Of a stretch of 64,000 nucleotides of DNA, positions 59,072 to 64,000 are shown in pieces. Made by a program: the position numbers and the translations under genes. The stretch comes from Actinoplanes subtropicus. Its GTDB lineage: Bacteria; Actinomycetota; Actinomycetes; Mycobacteriales; Micromonosporaceae. The notes under the pieces were generated by a model, which was not told where the DNA came from, ran no database searches, and was given only the letters and a program-made list of their open reading frames with translations. The DNA is taken from contig NZ_JOJL01000021.1 in assembly GCF_000721705.1 (NCBI RefSeq), forward strand, positions 62,001 through 126,000, read 5' to 3'. The stretch's first letter is position 1; every line of letters starts with the position of its first letter.

Positions 59072-59647
59072 TCAGGCGGCGTCCATCGGGTAGCCGGCCG
59101 CCGACATGCGCTCGGCGAGCAGGCGCAACCCGCTGCGCAGGCGCGACTTGGCGGTGCCCTCGGGGACCCCGAGCTCGACGGCCACCTGCCGATAGGACAA
59201 CCCGTAGTAGTAGGCGAGCGCGATGGCGTCCCGATACAAGACCGGCAGATCGCGTACGCACTCACGCACGGCCTTCGCCTGGGCGGCGCCCACCACATCG
59301 TCCTCGACCGTGGGCTCCACCGGCGCCTGCCCGGCCAGCCTGGTCAGGTGATCGCGCTGCGCCGACTGCCGGCGCAACAGGTCGATCGCCCGGCGCCGGG
59401 CCAGCATGCACAGCCAGGTGCGCAGCGAGCCGGTCGTCGGATCGAAGCGCTCGGGATGCCGCCACAACTCGACGAACGCCTCCTGCACGGCGTCCTCGGA
59501 CCAGCTCGGATCGCCGGTGATCCGGAGCGCCAGCGCATACGCCGAGGGCGCGTGCAGGTCGTACGCCTCGGTCAGCGCGCTCTCGTCGGCCGCGACGAGC
59601 TGGGCGCGGAGCCGCACGTCGTCCGCGAGAGACCGCACGTCACTCAC
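59072..59647 (-). CDS. ECF sigma factor (SigK-like)
   Basis: A 191-aa sigma factor. Region 2: ALTEAYDLHAPSAYALALRI, EDAVQEAFVELWRHPERFDP, LRTWLCMLARRRAIDLLRRQ. Region 4: LPVLYRDAIALAYYYGLSYR, VPEGTAKSRLRSGLRLLAE. It overlaps by 8 bp the end of the upstream gene, which encodes a zinc-finger anti-sigma-like protein, so the pair is translationally coupled with the anti-sigma gene first, the reverse of the common order. The activating signal is probably thiol or redox related. Confidence 0.9.
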   Translation of the reverse strand: MSDVRSLADDVRLRAQLVAADESALTEAYDLHAPSAYALALRITGDPSWSEDAVQEAFVELWRHPERFDPTTGSLRTWLCMLARRRAIDLLRRQSAQRDHLTRLAGQAPVEPTVEDDVVGAAQAKAVRECVRDLPVLYRDAIALAYYYGLSYRQVAVELGVPEGTAKSRLRSGLRLLAERMSAAGYPMDAA

Positions 59648-60806
59648 ACCCCAGCGTGGCCGCGACGGCGAGCAGGTCCAGCGCCGCCGACCGATCGCCC
59701 TGCACCACCGCGATGGTGGGCGTGACCGGCACCCGGCCGGCCATCAACCGGCCGAACCGCTCGGCCGGCATCCGCACCTCGGCGATCCAGAGGCCATCGC
59801 CCGCCGGCGCCGCTTCCGCCCGTGGTTCGTCCTGCCGCGCCGCTTCCGCCGTCGCCGCATCCAGCGGTGCCGCTTGCGGGTGCGCCCGGCCCGGCCCCGC
59901 CTGGGACGGCCCCACCTGGGACGGCCCCACCTGGGACGGCCCCACCTGGGACGGCCCCACCTGGGACGGCCCCGCTTGGGAGGGCCCCGGCTGGGACGGC
60001 CGCGGCTGGCCGGGCCGGGGCTGGCCGGGCCGGGGCTGGGCCGGATGCGCTGAGGAGGCGGGAGTGCCCATGGGCACGAGGTGGTCGCCGCCGCCGGGGC
60101 CGGTGAGGGTCAGGAGGACGCTGCCAGGGCGGGCGCGGCCGGCGGCTTGGATCGCGCCGGGGAGCAGGGCCAGGCCGAAGGCGAGGATGCGGGCCAGGTG
60201 GGCGGAGGCGGGCGGGATGGGTGGCAGCGCGATCGCGAGCCGGATGTCGTCGCGGTGGATCCACGTTTCGAAGGCGCGCTGGGTCAGGGCGTCGCGGAGC
60301 GGGCGGCGGATGGGGACCTTGCCGGCCAGCCTTACCGGACGGGCCAGCAGTGTTTCGTCGCCTTGCCCCACCGTACGCAAGAGAAGGTCTGATCGGTCTT
60401 TCCAAAGGTGGCCCGAGGGCTGGGCGACGCCGAGGTCGGCCAGCACGTTGCCGTCGTTGCCGGTCAGGTGCCGGACCAGGTCGCGGACCGAGCGGCCGTC
60501 CGCGGTGGGCGCCGACCACTGCGCGGGGGACAGCGAATCGAGCAGCACTCCCAGGTCGGCGACCTCCGCGACGTACGCCGAAGAGAAGGGGGCCGACGAC
60601 GAAGGCCGCACCGCGACGGCGGCGGCCAGAACCCGGGAACGCAGGCCGGGCGGCGGGGTGGCCAGATGCGACGTGGCGAGCCAGCCGGCGGCGGCCCGGG
60701 CCAGCTCGACTTGCGCGGAGCACGGCGGACAGGCGGCGACATGCGGGCCGGCCTCGGGAGCCTCGCCGAACGCGAAGGACTCCAGAAGGTCGTCCGGGTG
60801 GACCAT
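59640..60806 (-). CDS. Anti-sigma-like zinc-finger protein fused to MDMPI domain
   Basis: A 388-aa protein. Residues about 1-50 form a ZAS-type anti-sigma finger (HVAACPPCSAQV, H-x3-C-x2-C). Residues about 75-240 are a mycothiol maleylpyruvate isomerase-like DinB fold (VADLGVLLDSLSPAQWSAPT, SVRDLVRHLTGND, FETWIHRDDIRLAI). A Pro/Gln/Gly/Ser tract with GPSQV repeats (about 265-310) and a C-terminal SCP2-like strand region (FGRLMAGRVPVTPTIAVVQG) follow. ATG 60806 is chosen; the open frame extends upstream without protein character. A mycothiol-linked thiol sensor for the overlapping sigma factor is inferred. Confidence 0.82.
   Translation of the reverse strand: MVHPDDLLESFAFGEAPEAGPHVAACPPCSAQVELARAAAGWLATSHLATPPPGLRSRVLAAAVAVRPSSSAPFSSAYVAEVADLGVLLDSLSPAQWSAPTADGRSVRDLVRHLTGNDGNVLADLGVAQPSGHLWKDRSDLLLRTVGQGDETLLARPVRLAGKVPIRRPLRDALTQRAFETWIHRDDIRLAIALPPIPPASAHLARILAFGLALLPGAIQAAGRARPGSVLLTLTGPGGGDHLVPMGTPASSAHPAQPRPGQPRPGQPRPSQPGPSQAGPSQVGPSQVGPSQVGPSQVGPSQAGPGRAHPQAAPLDAATAEAARQDEPRAEAAPAGDGLWIAEVRMPAERFGRLMAGRVPVTPTIAVVQGDRSAALDLLAVAATLGCE
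59903..60050. repeat. 15-bp tandem repeats in the anti-sigma gene
   Basis: About nine units of 15 bp, five of them near-identical CTGGGACGGCCCCAC, with diverged units at both ends. On the - strand they encode GPSQV and PGQPR pentapeptides between the MDMPI domain and the C-terminal region. The unit preserves the frame. Confidence 0.85.
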
Positions 60807-60892
60807 CGCGCGCACCCCCTCCGGCGCCGGTCGTCGATGCACCCTACGCGCTGGGCGGCCGGCTTCGCTTTCGGATTCCGGACAGAAACCGT

Positions 60893-61474
60893 CTAAAAGA
60901 GACGTCGAATCCCGTCGATCAGGAGACCCAGGCCGAACTCGAAGCGCCGGGCCGGATCGGCGGTGACCGTGGCGGCCAGTTCGCGGTTCAGATCGTCCAC
61001 GCCGCTCAGGTCGGCCGGCAGCTTGGGGCGGACCGACTGCTCCTCGATCACGTGGCCGACGATGTAGTGGGTGATCGCCAGGACCGTCCAGGCGGCCTGG
61101 TCGGGCGGCAGGCCCGCCTCGATCAGCACGCGCGTGCCGGTGCGGGCGGCGCGCAGCGTGTTGGGCTCGGTCACGAACGTGCCGGAGAGCAGGCGGGCAC
61201 CGTCCCGCAAGCCGAGCAGGGCGCGGCGCAGGCGGTGCGCGAGGGTGATGAGGCGCCGGTCCCAGGGGCCGGCCGGGGGTGGCTCGCCTACGCCGGCCAT
61301 GAGGTCCTCGGCGAGGGCTTCGAGCAGGGACTGCCGATCGGGGAAGTGCCACTGCAGGTCGCCGGGCGTGACCTTGAGGGCGGCGGCGAGCTTGCGCGCG
61401 CTGAACTCGTCCAGCCCGTCGGCATCGATCAGCTCGCGGGCGGCATCCAGGATGTCGGTGCGACGAAGCTGCAC
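60893..61474 (-). CDS. TetR-family transcriptional regulator
   Basis: A 193-aa protein closely patterned on the classical Tet repressor: RTDILDAARELIDADGLDEF, SARKLAAALKVTPGDLQWHF, then a TetR_C domain (HRLRRALLGLRDGARLLSGT, LEIEAGLPPDQAAW-like region and EEQSVRPKLP). GTG 61474 (VQLRRTDI) has AAGGAAGAG upstream; a longer frame to 61522 adds no domain. No efflux gene is beside it. It is the nearest TetR gene to the two-operator promoter at 58537-58605 and could act there, but I see no such palindrome at its own promoter. Confidence 0.88.
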   Translation of the reverse strand: MQLRRTDILDAARELIDADGLDEFSARKLAAALKVTPGDLQWHFPDRQSLLEALAEDLMAGVGEPPPAGPWDRRLITLAHRLRRALLGLRDGARLLSGTFVTEPNTLRAARTGTRVLIEAGLPPDQAAWTVLAITHYIVGHVIEEQSVRPKLPADLSGVDDLNRELAATVTADPARRFEFGLGLLIDGIRRLF

Positions 61475-61597
61475 GCGGTCTCTTCCTTGGATCGGGACAA
61501 AAGGATGGGCCGATCTTCCCATATGGGGGTGGGGGTTTCCGCCAAGGAATCGGCCGTCTGTGAGGGGCCCTACAGCCGGTCACGGGTGCCGCTTGGC

Positions 61598-61905
61598 TTG
61601 CCATGGCCCGACAGCTGCCTGGTTGCTGTGGGTGCCGCTTGCTTGCCACGGCCCGACAGCTGGCTGGTCGCCGTGGGGGCCGCCCGTCACGGCATGGTGG
61701 TGCGTGGCTTGCTTGCCATGGCCCGACAGCTGCATGGTCGCCGTGGGTGCCGCCGGTCATGGCATGGTGGTGGGGCGCCGCCTGCTTGCCATGGCCCGAC
61801 AGCTGCCTGGTCGCCGTGGGTGCCGCCGGTCACGGCATGGTGGTGGGGCGCCGCCTGCTTGCCATGGCCCGACAGCTGCCTGGTCGCTGTGGGTACCGCC
61901 CCTTT
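61598..61905. repeat. 73-bp minisatellite-like tandem array
   Basis: Five consecutive copies begin with TTGCC(A)TGGCCCGACAGCT at 61598, 61643, 61713, 61786 and 61859. Unit lengths are 45, 70, 73, 73 and a partial 47 bp. Two 73-bp units are nearly identical. Since 73 is not a multiple of 3 the array cannot encode a protein repeat. Each unit contains the small palindromes GCCATGGC and CAGCTG. With flanks it fills the gene-free stretch 61475-62074; the rest (61906-62074) is AT-richer and presumably carries the promoter for 62075. Confidence 0.85.
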
Positions 61906-62074
61906 CGCTGACCGCCCCTCCTCCTCGCATCCCCTGGGCGAATAATCAGCGGAATATGTGCGAGAAATCTTCGCTAGTTCTCCAAGATCTAATTCTTGAG
62001 CCAGGGAAAGATTGGCATGATCGAACGCTTGTTCGGGCTTACTGCCACATTCCCGGAGGTGCGACAATATTGAG

Positions 62075-63661
62075 ATGAAGCAGCTGGAGCTATTTCCCCG
62101 GGATCAATTGGCGGGGATGCGTGACCGCACCAAGTCGCGCCGTTATTCTCCGGCCGCTGAGCAGTTTCGTCGGGAGCAGGCCGCTCGTCGCGACTGGGGT
62201 CTCGCGCAACGGCATGGCTTGAAGCTCTGGCGTCTTCGCCGCAAGCGGTCGGCCGCCGAGGCGCGGGCCGCCGCCGAGGCGCGGGCCGCCGCTGAAGCGC
62301 AGGCCGCCGCTGAAGCGCAGGCCGCCGCTGAAGCGCGGGCCGCCGCTGAAGCGCGGGCCGCCGCTGAAGCGCGGGCCGCTGGCGAGGCGCGAGCGGCCGC
62401 CGAAGCCGAGGCCGCTACTGAAGCGCGGGCCGCTGGCGAGGCGCGGGCCGCCGCTGAAGCGCAGGCCTCCCGAGTCGAGGCCGCCGCCCGGGTCACGGGC
62501 GCCGCTGAGGCAAGGGCGGACGCTCGGGCCCGGGCCACCACCCAGGTCGAGGCCGCCGCCCGGGTCACGGGCGCCGCTGAGGCAAGGGCGGACGCTCGGG
62601 CCCGGTCCACCACCCGAGTCCAGGACGACGCCGCCCGGGTCACGGGCGCCGCTGAAGCGCGAGCCGCCGCTGAGGGCAAGACTGCCACCGCGCGGGCGTC
62701 GACCATCACGGAAGAGCAGACGCTCAACGCGATAGGCCATTCCCCGGGCTCGGACGTGCGTCTGCCTTACTCGGCGCGGCGCATTTCCGGGTTCGCATTT
62801 CGTAGGGAGGGCAGCCATTCCGGGGCGGTGCGGTTGAGTGCGTCTCCCACACATTTTACCGAACCTCCGGCAAGGATAGCGGCCGGGCCGAATCGGTGCA
62901 CGGTTAATTTGGTGGTATTGCGGGCGGGTGGTGCGGTCGCGCCTGGGCTCTCGGGGTGGTGGGCACGCCGAATGTCGCCAGGGTGGATGGGCGCGGGTGT
63001 CACGGCAGGTGGGCGGGCGCATCGGCGACTCGGCCCATACCGGGGGCAGGGCTCGGGCCGTACCATCGCTCGGTGCGAAATCGACCGGTCCTTGCCGTCG
63101 TGGCGGTTGGCCTGCTCGGGGTCGGGGTGCTCGGCGGATGTCAGTCCGGGGGCCACGATGACCCGCAGGCGGCTGCGGCTGCGCCCGTCTCGTCTGATTC
63201 AGACGTGTTGCCCGATGGGTCGGTGGCGCCGTCGGTTGCGCCGTCCGGGTCGGCCAGTGCTGCGCCGACGCCGTCCAAGTCGGTGGCGCCGCAGCTTCTG
63301 CCCAAGCCGGGCAATCCGGCGGGGCATGCTTCGATTCCTAGCGCCGCGCGGGCGGTGGACACCAGTCATCCCACCCGTACGGTCGGGAATGGCACTGCTT
63401 CCAGTTGCACCTCGGCGGCCGTGGTCAAGGCGGTTGCCGCGGGGGGCATCATCACCTTCGACTGTGGGCCGGCGCCGGTCACGATCACGATGTCGGCCAC
63501 CGCCAAGGTGCACAATCGCACCACGCCGGTTGTGCTCGACGGTGGTGGGCGGGTCACGCTCAGCGGGGGCGGCAAGCGGCGGATCATCTACATGGACGGG
63601 TGCGATCCGAGCCTCGGGCCTAGCACCTCGCGCTGCGTCGATCAGGACTGGCCGCGGCTGA
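62075..63661 (+). CDS. Ala/Glu/Arg-repeat ORF, true 3' end uncertain
   Basis: ATG 62075 (GGAGGTGCGACAATATTG upstream) starts MKQLELFPRDQLAGMRDRTK then a basic segment (EFRR-like QFRREQAARRDWGLAQRHGL, KLWRLRRKR), which resembles small basic actinobacterial proteins. Residues about 60-130 are EARAAA/EAQAAA hexapeptide repeats, and about 134-200 are two and a half copies of a 24-residue unit (VEAAARVTGAAEARADARAR). Long helix or coiled coil is expected. After about 62730 the frame loses protein character and overlaps the lipoprotein gene at 63073 in another frame by 589 bp, so the real gene probably ended earlier and has been extended by a frameshift. Confidence 0.45.
   Translation: MKQLELFPRDQLAGMRDRTKSRRYSPAAEQFRREQAARRDWGLAQRHGLKLWRLRRKRSAAEARAAAEARAAAEAQAAAEAQAAAEARAAAEARAAAEARAAGEARAAAEAEAATEARAAGEARAAAEAQASRVEAAARVTGAAEARADARARATTQVEAAARVTGAAEARADARARSTTRVQDDAARVTGAAEARAAAEGKTATARASTITEEQTLNAIGHSPGSDVRLPYSARRISGFAFRREGSHSGAVRLSASPTHFTEPPARIAAGPNRCTVNLVVLRAGGAVAPGLSGWWARRMSPGWMGAGVTAGGRAHRRLGPYRGQGSGRTIARCEIDRSLPSWRLACSGSGCSADVSPGATMTRRRLRLRPSRLIQTCCPMGRWRRRLRRPGRPVLRRRRPSRWRRSFCPSRAIRRGMLRFLAPRGRWTPVIPPVRSGMALLPVAPRRPWSRRLPRGASSPSTVGRRRSRSRCRPPPRCTIAPRRLCSTVVGGSRSAGAASGGSSTWTGAIRASGLAPRAASIRTGRG
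62254..62650 (+). repeat. Two nested coding repeat tracts
   Basis: An 18-bp unit (GCCGCTGAAGCGCGGGCC type, encoding AEARAA) is repeated about twelve times from 62254 to 62470. It is followed by a 72-bp unit (62475-62546 and 62547-62618, then a partial copy) encoding VEAAARVTGAAEARADARAR plus four residues. Both preserve the frame. Confidence 0.85.
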
Positions 63662-64000
63662 CCATTCAGAACATGGCCTTCACCAAGGGCAACAGCATCG
63701 GGCAGCCGAACGACGACACCTACCCGGGTGGGGGCGGGGCGATCTTCGCGCGTGGTGGGCACATCAAGGTGATCAACTCACGGTTCACCGACAACCGCTG
63801 CGATAGTACGGGGCCGGACCTGGGCGGCGCGGCCATGCGGGTGCTGGAGCAGGGCGGCGACCAGCCGGTGTACATCGTGGGGAGCACGTTCACCGGTGGG
63901 TCCTGCACGAACGGCTCGGCGCTCAGCAGCATCCAGGTCTCGTGGACAGTGCTGAACAGCGTGTTCTCCGGCAATACCGCGATCGGGCGGGGGGCCAACC
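63073..64000 (+). CDS. Lipoprotein with right-handed beta-helix, 3' end outside window
   Basis: GTG 63073 opens a frame that is open to the window end (309 codons seen). The N-terminus VRNRPVLAVVAVGLLGVGVL ends in the lipobox LGGC (Cys near 23). A Pro/Ser/Ala linker (about 30-90) follows, then a parallel beta-helix of the polymorphic-outer-membrane-protein-repeat type: AVAAGGIITFDCGPAPVTIT, GRVTLSGGGKRRIIYMDG, GGAIFARGGHIKVINSRFTD and LNSVFSGNTAIGRGAN. Cys-rich loops (SCTSA, CDPS, RCVD, RCDS, SCTN) suggest disulfides. Probably a surface carbohydrate-active or adhesive protein; the enzyme class is not visible in the part shown. Confidence 0.8.
   Translation, partial: MRNRPVLAVVAVGLLGVGVLGGCQSGGHDDPQAAAAAPVSSDSDVLPDGSVAPSVAPSGSASAAPTPSKSVAPQLLPKPGNPAGHASIPSAARAVDTSHPTRTVGNGTASSCTSAAVVKAVAAGGIITFDCGPAPVTITMSATAKVHNRTTPVVLDGGGRVTLSGGGKRRIIYMDGCDPSLGPSTSRCVDQDWPRLTIQNMAFTKGNSIGQPNDDTYPGGGGAIFARGGHIKVINSRFTDNRCDSTGPDLGGAAMRVLEQGGDQPVYIVGSTFTGGSCTNGSALSSIQVSWTVLNSVFSGNTAIGRGAN

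Noticed and set aside
60807-61760. N-terminal extension of the anti-sigma/MDMPI gene
   Set aside because: Extends through the TetR gene antisense-free region in a His/Arg/Pro-rich frame; the zinc finger begins right after ATG 60806.
61598-61905. Possible CRISPR array
   Set aside because: The units are 45-73 bp head-to-tail copies without unique spacers, and no cas genes are present.
62090-63022. - strand ORF over the Ala/Glu/Arg repeats
   Set aside because: Repeats give open frames on both strands; the + strand has the ribosome site and a sensible N-terminus.
1-64000. tRNA, rRNA or replication origin
   Set aside because: No tRNA T-loop/cloverleaf pattern, rRNA sequence or DnaA-box cluster was noticed on either strand by eye; a tRNAscan/Infernal run would be decisive.

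Overview
The window is high-GC actinobacterial chromosome. It has many GTG/TTG starts, 4-nt stop/start overlaps, deazaflavin (F420-type) oxidoreductases, a mycothiol-type DinB-like domain, an IdeR/DtxR iron box and a desferrioxamine-type siderophore operon. Gene content and style suggest Micromonosporaceae, most like Actinoplanes; this is inference, as no rRNA or marker gene is present. I saw no tRNA, rRNA, CRISPR array or intact insertion sequence.

Layout. 1-10.97 kb: small regulator/target pairs (MarR with a deazaflavin oxidoreductase, TetR with an FAD oxidoreductase around a palindrome), an ECF sigma factor with a RibD-type reductase, a membrane GGDEF/EAL protein, a hemolysin-III protein, and an AraC regulator overlapping a cupin. 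Decayed genes lie at 1.6-2.34 kb and 10.97-11.8 kb. 11.8-15.7 kb: an HD hydrolase, a large LuxR-type ATPase regulator and an ECF sigma factor. 16.0-22.8 kb: a tightly coupled operon of APC permease, YtcJ-type amidohydrolase, a 982-aa kinase plus class-III aminotransferase fusion, and TetR, with a palindrome upstream. It looks like an uncharacterised amino-alcohol catabolic pathway and is the best candidate here for a new system. 23.7-29.4 kb: iron-box-controlled siderophore genes desA, desB and a desC-desD fusion, then a penicillin-acylase remnant with its middle deleted and a second DesC-like acyltransferase. 30.0-31.9 kb: an operon for a cupredoxin lipoprotein, a Tat-type metallophosphoesterase and a four-helix membrane protein. 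32-34.9 kb: ABM monooxygenase, TetR and a flavin acyl-CoA dehydrogenase.

35.6-40.9 kb: one 1761-aa protein joining a Ser/Thr kinase, an AAA ATPase, a TPR-like region, two GAF domains and GGDEF. 41-43.1 kb: two convergent genes, each broken by a one-base frameshift, sharing a perfect 13-bp terminator hairpin. 44.3-47.6 kb: a mirrored pair of single-domain response regulators and histidine kinases; one kinase has a scrambled H-box. 47.97-49.94 kb: a fused TrpE-TrpG anthranilate synthase behind a leader peptide with tandem Trp codons and an attenuator hairpin. 50.1-52.3 kb: an operon of duplicated YbjQ-type proteins. 52.4-58.2 kb: a PNGase-A-like secreted protein, small secreted proteins, a DUF4291 protein, paired bacterial PH-domain membrane proteins and an exonuclease-fold protein. 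58.3-61.5 kb: a chemoreceptor remnant, an operator-flanked deazaflavin oxidoreductase, a zinc-finger/MDMPI anti-sigma gene overlapping its ECF sigma factor, and TetR. 61.6-64 kb: a 73-bp minisatellite, an Ala/Glu/Arg repeat ORF and a beta-helix lipoprotein running off the end.

Seven tandem-repeat tracts lie in the right third (41.8-62.7 kb), several inside coding sequence.
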